A stretch of DNA of 64,000 bases, taken from NCBI GenBank assembly GCA_037693485.1, contig CM075345.1, forward strand, positions 114,257,501 to 114,321,500, read 5' to 3'. This DNA is from Kitagawia praeruptora (lineage: Eukaryota; Streptophyta; Magnoliopsida; Apiales; Apiaceae). Positions 23,055 to 37,200 of this stretch are shown in pieces (position 1 is the first letter of the stretch; each line of letters begins with the position of its first letter). The notes under the pieces were generated by a model that ran no database searches, was not told the DNA's origin, and saw only the letters and a list, made by a program, of their open reading frames with translations. The position numbers were made by a program, and so were the translations under genes.

Positions 23055-24370
23055 GGATTTATCGAAAAAAAAACCCCAATATCACAATTTTGAAGTAAAT
23101 GCTCCCCAATATCACAACTCAAAAACTTGGCCCCAAATATCACTCCAAAACACTGTTGCGTCTAGCGTTTTAATTTTTTTTAGTAAAAACGCTACTTCGT
23201 GTAGCGTTTTATAAAAAATTTATTTTTTTTAAAAAAAACGTTACTGCGTTTAGCGTTTGATAGGGGAGGATTTTTTTTTTTATTTTAATAACGCTAGATT
23301 ATGTTGTGTTTTGGGGGTTTAAGACACTAGTTTAGAATGTGTCTTCAGTATTAACGCTAGATTATGTTGTGTTTTGGGGGGTGAAGACACTAGTTTAGAA
23401 TGTGTCTTCAGTGTTAACGCTAGTTTAGAAAGTGTTTAGTGTTAGTGCTAGTTTTTTTTTTCCTAAAATTTATATTTGCGAACAATATTAAAAAAATTAT
23501 AATCAATTTTTCAATTAAAATTGAATTTTTTTAATTTAAAAATTACAATTTAATTAAATTTAGGGGTTCAACAATTAACTTTTGGGGTTCAATGTTTCCA
23601 TTTTGGGTTTTAGAAATATTCGGAACGACAAATAAACCATATACGAATTTAGGGTTTAGGAACAACCCTAAACCCTAGACCCTAAACCCTAACTTGTCCT
23701 GTTTAAAAATCAGGCAGCCGGATTAAATTTTTTAATTAAAATTTTTAAATTTTATCTATATTCTCTCGAGGTTTCAACGATTAACTTTTGGGGTTCAATG
23801 TTTTCATTTTGGGTTTTAGAAATATTCAATTTTTAAATTAATAAAACATAATTTGAATTAATCGTTTGGTTATAAATTTTTTAATAATGTTTGCAAATAC
23901 ATATTTAGAAAAATAAATAAACAAATAAAATTGGTAGGTTCAAAACACCATTTGAAGTAATGTTTTTGAACACTACTTAAAGTAGCGTTTTTTAACATAA
24001 ATCACTACTTAAAGTAGCGTTATGGTCAAAACAAAAGTTGAAGTGGCGTTTTACACTTCAGAAAAAGAAAAAACACTTAATAAATTAGCGTTAACAAACT
24101 TAAGTGGAGTGGAATTGCGTACTTCTACTAAAACTCAATTTTAGAAAGCGTTCTGTTAACCTGGAAACACTAGTTTAACTAGCGTTTTGCCTTTTTAAAA
24201 AAAAAAATAAATCAGAAGACGCTACACGCTTAAGCGTTATGGAAGGGGAAAAAAGTTTCAAAACGCTACACGATCCTTTGTTTTAGAGTAATATTTGGGG
24301 CCAAGTTTTTGAGCTGTGATATTTGGGGCCATTTTCTTTCAAATTGTGATAGATAGAACCAACACCTGGA
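23055..24370. mobile_element. Foldback element with CAATATCAC/GTGATATTT termini and telomere-like core
   Basis: About 95 bp at the left (AATATCACAACTCAAAAACTTGGCCCC...) is the inverse of the right end (GGGGCCAAGTTTTTGAGCTG..., 24297-24350). The arms inside repeat AAACGCTACTTCGTGTAGCG-like motifs in both orientations, and AACGCTAGATTATGTTGTGT is directly repeated at about 23290 and 23352. The core carries TTAGGGTTTAGG...CCTAAACCCTAGACCCTAAA at 23648-23692. Non-coding. A related copy lies at 43160-44135. The transposon superfamily is uncertain (Mutator-like or foldback). Confidence 0.75.
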
Positions 24371-24589
24371 TTCATCCAATATGTATCATACACACATGAA
24401 CCAATCATGGAACATCCACAACCAAAGGCTCTCCCTAAATCAAATTCTCCTGAAAATCAACATTAATTTTTTTTTTAAAAAGAATTATAATATTAAAGAC
24501 ATCATTTTTTCATGACTAATGTCATTAAGGTTTTTAACATTGGTGACTTTTGCAATCGATGTTAAATGAGTGATGTCCATTCTACTTTT

Positions 24590-27165
24590 TATATTCTGGC
24601 ATGCTTTTGGACATCTTTGAAGTGTACTCTATATATAGTTCTATGCCAACTGCTTACATATGTTGTATAAGGTGTGCTTGCTCATGTTGTATGCAGCTGA
24701 AATATGTTAAACAGAGAGATGAGATTTGCAGGTTCCTTTTTGTGCAACAGGTTCTCTTTTTGGGTGTCTCAAATGGATATTGCAGTTTCTTCTCTATCCT
24801 TCTACTTTGTTGTGTCGGCCTAGGTTTAAAAGATGGACATAACAATTAAACATTGTACTTACATTAATCTGAATTTTCATCCATGAATCTGATTTTTTAG
24901 TGTTCACATATCAATTAATATATCATATTAATTTTATTTTACAAATATGTGGTGGTTATCACTCATGTTACTCATGTAGCTCCTTTTACTGACGTATGTA
25001 GATGTTATGATTTTTTCATATGCTTACATGGTTGTGCTTTTCGCTTGTCAGTCAATTAACCCTTCTGAGTTATTTGGCGACAACTCCATTGACTACCCGT
25101 AAGAATCAGAACTAAATAGTTATTTATTAAAAAGGTTTCATCAAAATAATTAATTACTTTTGTTTTAAATTGCAAAGTGCATTCGCTATGCAGTTATCAT
25201 GAATTTACATGGGTGGCAATAGAAGCTTTGTCGACGTTCATGAAATTATATCCTGAGCATATATAGTCGAGAAGAAATTAAGCTTTCTATTGAAAAAGCT
25301 GCCTCATTCATTGAAACAAAACAAGAATCAGATGGCTCATGGTTTTTTCCCACTTTTTCTAACATTCTGGTCTTATGCAGTTAACATTATGTATATAACA
25401 GCTTGCCTTTTTATATAGACTATATATATATTATGCTTGTTTAACTTCCCCTTTAAAATTCGCTAGTAAACGTGGCTCTAATTTGTTTAATGTCATTACT
25501 AGGTATGGTTCTTGGGCAGTCTGCTCTACCTATGGAACATGGTTTGGTATAAAAGGCTTAATAGCTGCATGCAGGTAGGAGCTTCGCTTGTTGTTCTAGC
25601 ATTCGCAAGGCTTGTTATTTTCTGTTGTCTAAACAAGTTGCTTCTGGTGGTTGGGGAGAGAGTTATGTTTCCACTATGAACAAGGTCAAGTATATTAGGT
25701 TCCACGTCCCTTTTATTATCTGAACAATGTCAAGTTGATACAAGTTCTCATTTCTCTATTTTACGATAGTTAACTGTAAATTAATTGACATGTACTACAG
25801 TTACTCAGTTAGTTACATCACGGTATAATCATATTTTCAGATCATTTTAAAGAGAACTTTACTCATGTGAAGGATTATTTGTATAACGGTATAAAAAAAG
25901 TTAAAGAACATTGGAAAAAAACTCCTGTCTGGTAAACAAATATTTATATACTATTGGTAAAAGCAGAAGAGGAGTTGGTGTTGTATCTATCACAACTTAG
26001 TTGTTGTTCTTTAAGGAGTGAGGGACACAAGTGTATTCAAAAACAGAAATATATATTTACATAGCAATAGAAGAACTAAATCAACAGATGCACCTACACG
26101 ATATAACATGCCTACATGAACATAGTAAATGTTATGATATGATTTGACTTTTAGAGTTCGAATGGGGCTGATGTATCCAGGGGCGTAGCCAGTGTATAGC
26201 GAGCGGGGTCATCTGACCCCACTGAAATTTTAAAAAACAAAATTTTTATGTATATATTTTTTTAGAAAAAAATATTTATAGTAGTAAATTTGAATTTTGA
26301 CCCCACTGAAAAAAATAATTATTGTAACCAATTTCATTTTTGACCCCACTAACTTTTAATTTTGACAGTGAAACCCTGTAATTGCCGCCCCAAGATGTAT
26401 AACTGATGCATATTTATATGTATTAAATTAGGAAAAATCTACACATTGATAATTTTCGATAAAAAAAATTTCCCTGCGGGCCGTCGAAAAAGTTGACCAG
26501 TCGCCGGAGAAGATGACCAGAAATTTTGACCCCAGTGAATCGAAATCCTGGCTACGCCCCTGGATGTATCCTGTATTATATATTACGTCCTCTGAAGCAC
26601 TTTATTTACTTGTGTTGCTGCAGGTGTATACAAATCTTGAGGGCAACCGCTCTCACGTAACGAGTACAGGATGGGCTATGCTGGCTCTCATAGATGCTGG
26701 ACAGGTATATCTCAAACTGGCCGTAGCTGTAAAAAATTTCAAGTTTGTGCTAAAAAGGTTTTCACGAGGACTGGGGGACAAACAACAGTAGTCAATTATT
26801 CTTATTTCTGTAATTAATTTTATTGGTCCTAAAAGGATTTTGCTGTAAACAAGAGGTTGGTTTGAAGTACGTGTTTCGACATTCTTTATTGTGTTGGATC
26901 AAGAATATGCTGCTGCTTATGACTTGTCCACACTTGCATTTACATTATCATCTTAGCAAATTATACTCTTTCACCTTTATATTGTCATGTTCTAGAGTCA
27001 TCTATCTAGGCGCAGTATCAATTCTGGTGTCCATAGTAGTGTTTTGGATGATGTTTGTATATTGTCATGATCACCTATGCTACATATAGAAACGTACATT
27101 TTCCCTATATTGGGCTCTTGGAGAATACAGATGTTGTGTACTTAGGGGGCATCGATGACTTGTCT
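24590..27165 (+). pseudogene. Oxidosqualene cyclase, 3' part, broken paralogue
   Basis: Homologous, exons and introns alike, to 38860-40660 of the intact cyclase gene. Exon 13-like sequence at about 25054-25099 encodes SINPSELFGDNSIDYP. The exon 14-like piece (about 25194-25345) has a frame change and stop near 25262. The exon 15-like piece (about 25503-25690) has an insertion with a stop near 25578. The exon 16-like piece (26623-26703) is intact, VYTNLEGNRSHVTSTGWAML... The exon 17 equivalent was not found. The exon 18-like piece (about 27074-27160) is frameshifted. The intron before exon 16 holds an hAT MITE. The 5' exons are absent. No functional cyclase can come from it. The reading of exon 16 is nearer to ordinary cycloartenol synthase than that of the intact gene. 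Confidence 0.92.
26178..26562. mobile_element. hAT-type MITE in the cyclase pseudogene
   Basis: The perfect ends CAGGGGCGTAGCCAG and CTGGCTACGCCCCTG are flanked on both sides by GATGTATC (26170-26177 and 26563-26570), an exact 8-bp duplication. The interior repeats TTTTGACCCCACTGAA. The termini resemble those of the hAT remnant ending at 3542. Confidence 0.95.
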
Positions 27166-28220
27166 CGATCCCCTATATATTGTTTGTTTTTTCCATAGAC
27201 AAATTTATGTTATCTGGTCATGTCACATGTGTCTCAATGGTGCGCCATGCTGGAGTAATTTTGGTTTTGTTTTCATGCAACACAATGTAACTATAAGTTG
27301 ATTGGAATTTAAATAAAGATATACTATTGTTTGCTTTTAGAATGGGATAGAATACTATCCAGTTCTATCATATTTTTGTTAGTTACGCCAAAAATATGAA
27401 AAATTGGTTACATAAACCCATGGACCATGATCACTACAAGATAACATTTGACGATGATAAAATTTGCCGAAACGACTCCCTTTGGTTATTAATTCTTGTT
27501 TCGCACAATGATCTAATTTATCAATATTAAATATTATGCAAATTTTAATTACATAGTGGTAAATTAATAGGACTAACAACAAAAATCAACCTCTATATAG
27601 GAGTAAATGTTATTATGATCACAATAGCATCTTTCCGAAAGACAGAGAATAATTTTCCTCTTTAGTTGTATGGCTGGCCGGCTGGTAGTCTGGTATGCAT
27701 TTATGGGCACATGTCACTTCATCAATATTCTTTTATCAAACGGCAAACAAGAAAGATGAACATTATTTTTATCTAACAAACCAAATTAACGATGCTGGAT
27801 TACTTGTTAATTTGGAGTGTTTCAACTGATGTACCACCTGAATATTGCTCTTTCTTTCTAGTGTTTGAACTGATGTACCACCTGAATATTGCTCTTTCTT
27901 GGTACTATCGTTTAGCGCTTGTTTTTACTAGCTACAACAAACTTACTTGTCATTTCCATTAATAGATATATATATCTGTCTAATTCACTTGCATGCACAT
28001 TCACCCTTCCCCCCTCTCCTAAAGTCTATCAGGTTTGTTCGGGATGAATTTCGTCTCGTAAACTTGTTATCTCGATCTACTGCATCATGCAGTCTGCATG
28101 GTTGTGTGTACATTATCTATGTGTGTTTATGTATTGTAATTGGGTGATTGTTAAGTGACCAGCAATGCTGCATGTGTATGTGGTTACTGAATACTAGTTG
28201 AATTTACTGGCAGAGTGAAG
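27166..28220 (+). promoter_or_regulatory. Upstream region of the cyclase gene, with 43-bp tandem duplication
   Basis: This is the non-coding interval between the pseudogene and the cyclase start. GTGTTTCAACTGATGTACCA plus the next ~22 bases (about 27818-27858) is repeated directly at 27862-27901. A TTTACTGGCAG|AGTGAAG sequence just before the ATG looks like an acceptor, suggesting an intron in the 5' untranslated region. No confident TATA box can be named. Confidence 0.45.
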
Positions 28221-31200
28221 ATGTGGAAGCTTAAAATTGCAGAAGGAGCAAGTCCATGGCTTCGCACTTCAAACAATCACTCAGGCCGTCAAATTTGGGA
28301 GTTCGATCCTAACCTTGGATCTCCTCAAGAGCTTGCGGAGGTTGAGAAAGCTCGAGAATCTTTCAGTAAAAACCGATTTCATAAAAAACAGAGCTCTGAT
28401 CTTCTCATGCGCATTCAGGTAACTTTACTTAACTACATAATGCCTGGTACTGTGCTGCAATGAGGAGTTTGCCTGCACTTGATCAATGTATAGTTTGCTT
28501 ATCTTTTGAACAATAAAACAAACTATGCTATCATCTGGTCATGTTTTTGGATTGTTGTGGCCGTCTCATATTTCACATTCTTCCAAGTAGTCTTATGTCG
28601 AGCTGTTTCGAAGACATTAATACTTCTTTTGCCGATTTGATAATTCCATTTGTTTGAAATAAATCTATCTATACTATTATATAAAAGCCGAAACATTAAA
28701 AGTTTGGTTCAACGGTACCTATTGAATTTACCTAATTACCCTTACTCAATTACACATCTACAAACTAATCAATTTCTTTTTTCTTTTTTCAGGTTACACA
28801 TATTATCTTTTCTATTTTCAAGAACTAAATAATTTCCTTTTTCATGTAAAATACAATATTTTTAAAATTTTATCTAACTAAAATTTCTAATTTATTAATC
28901 AATTTCTTTTTTCAGTTTAAACATATAACCTTTTCTATTTTTCAATAACTAAATAAATTCCTTTTTCATTTAAAATAGAATATCTTTTACATTTTATCTA
29001 ACTAAAATTAAAACAAAATTACTATTAATTACAAAATATTATTTACTAAAACACAATATTATTTTAAAATAAAATATTATTTTATATTTATAATAATAAA
29101 TATTATTTACGGGTTTAATAAAAATAACATAATTATATATAATTACTATTAACTAATCAATTACCTTTTTCAGTCAAAACACATTACCTTTTCTCTTTTC
29201 TCTAACTAAAATCTCTCTTTTTCCAATTATATCATGGACGGTTACGTTTTTCAGCAAAACACTTTACCTTTTTTCTTTTTTCTTACTAAAACCTCCATTT
29301 TTCTAAATATATTACGGGCATATCTATTTAATAAAAAAATAATATTATAATACTAATAATTAACCAATTTTCTTTTCAGCTAAAAATAACATAATTATAT
29401 ACAATTATTATTAACTAATCAATTACCTTTTTCAGTCAAAACACGTTACATTTTATCTTTTCTATAACTAAAATCTCTCATTTTCCAATTATATCATGGA
29501 CGGTTATCTTTTTTCAGCAAAACACATTACCTTTTTTCTTTCTTCTTACTAAAACCTACATTTTTCTAATTATATTACAGGCGTTTCTATTTAATACAAA
29601 TAAAATAATAATATTATAATAATAATAATTAACTGATTACCTTTTCAGCTAAAATATATCATCTTTTCTATTTTTTTCTAATTACATTCCATTTTTTCTA
29701 GAAATATATGGTAGAGTTAATTTCTCATTTTCTAAAAACTATAAACAATTTTATTTCATAAAATAACATAATTAAATTATAATTACTATAAACTAATCAA
29801 TTACTTTTTCACTTAAATCACGCACGTTACTTTTCTAATTTTCTCTAACTAAAATCTTTTTTTTTCAATTATATCACGGACGGTTCTATTTAATAAAATA
29901 AACTAATAATATTATAATCTATACTATTATATAAAAACCGAAACAATAAAAGTTTTAGTACCTGTTTTTTGGTACCAATTTTTTGGTACTTCGTAAATTT
30001 ACTTATTTATCCTTCATTATAAAGAAAAATAAATACACCTAAAATAAATAATAACATAATATAATTAACCGTAATTAGTTGATTGCCTTTTTCATATTTA
30101 CTTTTAGTTGAAGATATTACCTTTTATAAACACCTTAAAATATATAGCCACCATAATTTTCAAGAAAAATATAACACCTAAATTAAATAATAACATAATA
30201 TAATTAATGGTAATTAGCTGATTAACAGAATATAATTAATGGTAATTAGTTGATTGTCTTTTTCACATTAACATAATAAAATTAAAGGTAATTAAAACAA
30301 ATCTTATAATCATTAATATATACCGAAATAACTACCTCATTTTCCCCTTCCCATTATCAAAATACCCAGATCCAAAAACGCGGCCCTAAATACACACATG
30401 ATACGCTACTGACAGAGGAGTGTCATCAGATACGCCACTCACAGAGGAGTGTCCGTTGTCACGCAACTAACAGAGGAGTATCACCCGGGGACTGTAGCGC
30501 TGGATACGCTATTGTGTCAAGCGTATCAGCCGGACACGCATTCTTGTCTTGCGTATCAGACGGATACGCTAACTCCAAACGCGCGTCTGACGTCAGCGTC
30601 GTCTTCTCCACAGAACTGGAATGGCGACTCGCCGGACGATTTTTTGGTTTTTTTTCAGTTCGTTCGTTCTCCCACGTCGTTCACTGTCCGGTTAAGTTCT
30701 ATACACGAAACGAACCGCCTCAAGATCCTCTACAACCCTATGTCTTTGATTAATCGATTCCAATCTCAAATTTTAAAACCCCAAATTCGAATCCATCTCA
30801 GATCTGGTTTTCCGATATCATCAAAACACATAAGTACGGGTCAGATTATATCAACACGGTAGCTTAACATGATAACCAAGGTCTGGGCATCATTTTTGTG
30901 TGATGATATTGATCGGATATGGCCGGAACGATGGTAGCCGTGCGAGTACGCGAGTTCGCCGGTCGGAGTCATCGGGAGAGCAACTGGGCTTAGCAAAATT
31001 TTGTGAAAAAAATGAAGTCGGGACACGCTGCTGGCAGTGGCGTGTCCCGTGGGTACTCAGGGCCATGCAATTTGGAAACGGGTAATTCGGGCCAAGGGAG
31101 TTCAAAATTGGTGTAGTTTGGTCATTTTCTCGAAAAATATAACATTATAATTTTCAAGAAAAATATAAGAGAGGACATAATCCATGTCCTGATCCCCGAA

Positions 31201-34200
31201 AATTACTCCCTCCGTCCCGAATTATGTGACACGGTTTGACTTTCACGGAGATTAAGAAAATGTAGTAAAAAAAGAGTAAAGTTAGTTGAAAAGTGGGTAA
31301 AGTGGTGGGATCTATTAATATTTAATAATAGATTTGAGATAGTGGAGGAAAGTAGTGGGTGTAATAGTATTTATTTAATAAAAAAGGAATATAAAATTGA
31401 GAAGTAGTGAGTGTAATAGTGAAAAGTAGTGTTCAAAAATAGTAAGTATAATAGGTTCATTCTTTTTGGGATGTCCCAAAAAGGAATAATGTTCACATAA
31501 AATGGGACGGGGAAGTATATAATTTCTATGTTTCCCCTCTAGTATCTGAAAAAATTACCGAATCAATGAGGATGATCATCCCCAGCACACTCACATCCCT
31601 ATCACACACTAGCGAGAATTTTCACACAAATTGTTGTTAAGATAAATTTATGATCCTCGTAAGGCCAACTCTTAAGTTTGTAGAAGAACTGATAACTTAA
31701 TATGGTATAAGAGCTCAGGTTTGTGAGAAGTCTCAAATTCGAGTCCCTCCTACCCTCAATATTCTCATTTATTGAAATTTTGAAATTATGCTAAGGCGCA
31801 TCTACTATTGAAAATCGAACCGAACCGACCGGACGCCCCTAGAGCCAAAAAGGAACAACCTAATGATAGTGGATCCAAAAAGGACAAGATCCCCAAATAA
31901 TTAATGATGGGAACTTGGGAAGAACCGGTAACTTAATACAAACTAGCTTATAGCCCGTGCAAAGCACGGGTTACTTTTAATATTTTATAATTTATTTATA
32001 ATATAATATTATAAATATTGATTTTAATATGTTATTGAAATAATTCAAACCTTACATATTTGTATATAATAATTTTTAGTATTAAATATAAATTAATATG
32101 TTGTTGGCGGGAATCGAACCTTGGACCTTCTGCATATAACAACTTTTAGTATTTTAGCATTGTTAAATCTAACGGTCATGATCTATTTGAGTTGCTGATC
32201 TAACGGTGATAAGTGAGGGATAACCAAAAATGGGGATAACCAAAAATAGGGGGTAACCAACTACAAATTATACCCCCTTTTGTTTATTATAATATAGTAT
32301 AGATTCATAGAGAACCGGCTACTTAACACAAATTCATAATAATCAAATCTATCCATTAATAGACAACTCAACTGAATCTCAATCCCTAAAGAACATGAAA
32401 GAGCTGGTGCCATTATAAGGATGAAAATGATAATAAAAACAATAAGTATTTGGCTTTGAACTTTAGCACATGTTGATGGATGCGGTGAATGAACAAGGCT
32501 ACTGTGTATAAAAACATTTTGTTTAGGGATGTAAAGAAAGAGACGAGGAATCGAGGATGATCCAGAGCATCAACCACAAAAACCAGAAAAGTTGGGAAAG
32601 AATAAAAAATAGTCAACACTTTCCTTCACAATTTCTTTTTGGCTCCATCTCTCTCTCCCTACTCTCTATCTCTGTTTATCTTTTCTCAATTCTCAAAATT
32701 TGTACAAGGGTGTAAAGTGCATAGAAGGGTTGTAGAAAATTGCTTCTCCTTAACCGCGAAACACGACAGACTACTAAAGTTGGCCTTTAGGTCCATTACG
32801 AGCATCTCCAACGGGAATAACTAAAATTAGTTGGCAAATTTGTTGAATCTGTAAGACATTTTACTTTAATGGTATTAGCTATATTGGTTGGCTATATTTT
32901 AAAAATAGTATGTTATTAATAATTTAGGTTGTTATAAATAGAATATATCACTTCAATATGGTAATGAATGATGTGGAATCTTCTTACAGATTTCTTACAG
33001 CTATATAGAGTTTCGACAAATATAGCCAACCTGTAGAAATTATCTAAAATTATAGCTAACAGCTTTGACCCATTGGAGTTCAAGTTTTTTTAGATAATCT
33101 CTATAATTTTTATTTATGGTATCTTTTATCTAGTTTTAGCTAAGGATTTCTTGTGGTTGGAGATGCTCTAAGTGCCCACATAAGATTACATTGATTTACG
33201 TATGGTCATAAAAGCATGTTTATAGATCATGATGTAGACTAGTAGCTATTTCAATCTGATTTAAACCATTTTGGCTTCATGTATGTAGTTTGCAAATGAG
33301 AATCAAGATAGAATAGTCTTACCACAAGTCAACATAGAAGATACAGAAGATATATCAGAGGATAAAGTAACAGCAACATTAAGAAGAGCTTTGAGTTTCC
33401 ATTCAACTCTCCAGGCCCATGACGGACACTGGCCAGGAGATTATGGTGGTCCTATGTTTTTTATGCCTGGTCTTGTAAGTTTAAAGTTTACCTCCAACTA
33501 TTCTTATCGTTTTTTAACTTAACTGCCTTCCAATACCAGATGTTAGAAAGAAAAAAAAACATGGATCAGCACTCTTTTATAGAACATTAGGTAAAGTTTC
33601 AGATATTCTGCTGCACTTTTCTTCAATATTTAGTCGTTTCTAATTTATCAGGTTATAACTCTATCAATAACCGGGGCACTTAATGCAATCCTATCAGTAG
33701 AGCATAAACGTGAGATGCGTCGGTATCTTTACAATCATCAGGCAAGTGCTTTCCTAGGATGAAATTAAGTTATTATTATTTTAATTCATATTTTAATCGG
33801 ATTTTCATTGCGTTAATTTGTTGCTCAATATACTGTTTCTGGTTTTCTTGTCTGTCTAATTTTAAAAAGGATTAACGAGAATTTATTAATATGATGTGAT
33901 TTCAGAACAGTGATGGTGGGTGGGGTTTGCACATTGAGGGTCCAAATACTATGTTTGGTACTGTTATGTGCTATGTCTGTTTGAGGCTGCTCGGGGAAGG
34001 AGCTAATGACGGACAAGGGGCAATGGAAAAAGGGCGCCAATGGATTTTGGAGCATGGTGGTGCCACTTCAGTCTCTACATGGGGGAAAATGTGGCTTTCA
34101 GTTCAGAACCACTGGAACTTGCTTATTGATCATTTGTCGTATTTTCTGTTTAAACATTTTTTTGTTTGTTTATTTTGCGTTGTGGTGACAGATTCTTGGT

Positions 34201-37200
34201 GTCTTCGAATGGTCCGGAAACAATCCTTTGCAACCAGAGATATGGATGTTACCTTATACTCTACCTACTCACCCAGGTGACCAAATAAAAAAATCTGCTT
34301 CTTTAATCCATCTTTGGTTTAACAATTGTTAGAACAGATACTCATTTGTAAGCTTATAAGCACTTTATTATCAAAAAAAAATCATGTGTTTCACTTTTGT
34401 CCAGGAGTTGGATTTACTCAGAATTTTTGGCAAGTTTCAGATAATTTATTATTATTTAATTATAAAGAGCCCATGCAACCTATTATATTGTTTAATGTCA
34501 TCTACTACACTTGTGGGTTTTAACAATATTCTTGCAGGCAGCTATTTGGCTTGACTACTTTGTTTCTCTATCCCTTATGCTGTCTTCTTGTTAATTCTTG
34601 CACCATTCTCTAAAATGTGTTGTGCGGTTGACCGTACTAAAAAAAATTATCAAGTTTGTCCTGCATCAGATCTTTTAGAAGATGGTGATTATTTAAAAGA
34701 AAACGTATCTATCTTACAAGCAACTTGGCTAGCTAAACTTGTTTCATAACTCTTCTAAGCTCTATCAATACTACGCTTTTCTGTCCAGTTATAAGAACCT
34801 CCTTTTGCCCCTCTTCTGCAGGAAGAATGTGGTGTCCCTGTCGAATGGTTCATCTGCCTATGTCATACTTATATGGAAAGAGATTTGTTGGTCCAATTAC
34901 ATCGACAGTGCTAGCTTTGAGAGAGGAGATTTTTAATGTACCTTATCTTGAAATAGATTGGAATCAAGCACGCACCTCGTGTGCAAAGGTCCGTAAATAC
35001 TACTGAACGCATCAATTAAATGACTGACTGAACTGGTGTGGCCACTGTACATTACTTAGAGAACCTTGTCCAATTTTCAAATTTCCATTAGGCCTAGAAT
35101 ACTGATATCTTTTATCATAAGTAGAACCTTAAAACCCCCAGCAAGACATACCTTTAGCTGTGTCAGTCGATACTCACTTCTCTTAGAAATGAAGATCATA
35201 GGGAGCAGCAATTTTTACTTCCATGTGTGCAAAAGCTTGAACTCTTAAAATGACAGAAATATTTGTATTTTTACGATGATTTCTTTTTTATCAGAAAATA
35301 GTAGAGAAAAAGGAAGATAATTATGGCAAATGACAGAAGCAATGATGACGAGAACAACTAGGAGATACAAGGAAGTCACAGAGTAAAAAAAATTAATTTC
35401 TGTTGGCAATTAAAAGGGTCATATTGCCAAATGTAAATACAATAAAGTAAAGAAGATACATAAGATTCAATTAAAAATTACTGAATCATAATTGAGAATT
35501 CAAGTTACAGAAATTATGAGTGCTAAAGTTCCATTTTAATAGCCTGTTGATAGACATAATGTGCATAGTTCCTAAGTACTATCTCATCATAGCTAATCTT
35601 CAGTTGTATGTGTTCTTGTTCCATGTGGTTCGTAAGGCACATCAGGACAATGTTTTAAAGTCCTCTTCAGTCTCTTTATTTCCTGCAAGGTTGGATCTCA
35701 ACTTAATACCAACGCACTTGTTAATAAAGATAGCTCTCGTATTTCTGCAGGAAGATCTATTCTATCCACACTCTCTCTTACAGGATATACTTTGGGGAAC
35801 TCTAGACAAGGTTGTGGAACCTTTTCTAGTGCATTGGCCTGGAAGTAAGTTAAGGGAGAAGTCTCTACGCACTGTTATGGAACACATACATTATGAGGAT
35901 GAGAATACTAACTATATATGTTTAGGGCCTATCAACAAGGTCAGTCTACATTTCTTGATGGTCTTTTTATTTCACTGTATATTCCTACATTGAATAGTTT
36001 GTGACAAGTTTATTGCAGGAATCTGTAGACTCTATTTAGGACTTAATATTAAGCGTTACTTTTCAACAGATGCTTCAATACAATAAGTACTTTATTTCAA
36101 ATTATCTAGTTCTTAAATTCCTCTTAAACAATACATTTGTTACTCAGGTGTTGAATATGCTATGCTGTTGGGTGGAAGATCCAAATTCCAAGGCTTTTAA
36201 GCTACACCTCCCACGAATCTACGATTATTTATGGATTGCTGAGGATGGCATGAAAATGCAGGTTTTAACTAATGACTTCACTATCAATATAAGCCACCTA
36301 AGACTGGCTTTTACTGTTATCACACAAGGATCAATCTCTAGAGTAGCGACTAGAATTTGTCGGTTTGCCTCCAAACGTCATGACACATGAAACATATGCA
36401 TTATCTACTTTTGTTTGACGAACCATGAGGACTGAAAGGTTTTATATCATATCTTTACACGAAAAAATTGAAGAAGGAGAACTTAATTAAATCATTCCTG
36501 TAAGGTTTCTAAATATCTTTTTGCAATTTGATTATTCATTTACCAAATGAGTCAATGCAAAAATAACGTACTGAAACAAAAACATGATTTCATCTATCCT
36601 TTGCCTTTTTTTCAAAAAGGGAGTGTATATACCCCAAGGAGCTGCAGATATCAACTTAGACAGTCTGAGATTATTTACTGATTGGAGCCTGATTGAAGTT
36701 AACATATGTGTGGATTTGTTAAGGTGTTAGTAATATAGCTCAGGTTGTCATAATGAAAATAGCTAAGTAGCTAACCATGTTCAAGATTCATAGTTTTACA
36801 GAAATGCTTTTAGTCATGTATATTGATCTCTTGTAGGTTTATAATGGGAGTCAATTATGGGATACAGCTTTTGCTGTTCAAGCATTTTTATCAACAGAAC
36901 TCACTGAAGAATATTTTCCAGCTCTAAGAAAAGCGCATATGTTCATAAAGAACTCACAGGTACACTTATGTTATGTTTGGTTGGGGAGAATGGAATGGAA
37001 TGGAATGGAATGGAATCAATGAAATTAAAACAAAAAAATGGAGGTAGAGGGAAGATCTAGAAAAAAAATGAATAGGTACAAAATTTCTATGATGAGAAAT
37101 GTGAAGAAATTGAATGTTGGGGAGAATGGAGCATTCCTTCTAAAATAGGTGGGTTTGAGTTCGGTTCAAATGATTAAGATTTAAGAATGGAATGGATGAA

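Noticed and set aside
24590..27165. A second functional cyclase gene
   Set aside because: Stops and frame changes in the exon 14, 15 and 18 equivalents, and missing 5' exons.
30449..30862. 137-codon frame in cyclase intron 1
   Set aside because: It spans the ATACGC repeat array and has no domain. Three frames are open here because of base composition.
33927..34280. 117-codon frame as a separate gene
   Set aside because: It reads through cyclase exon 4 into intron 4. The spliced model accounts for it.
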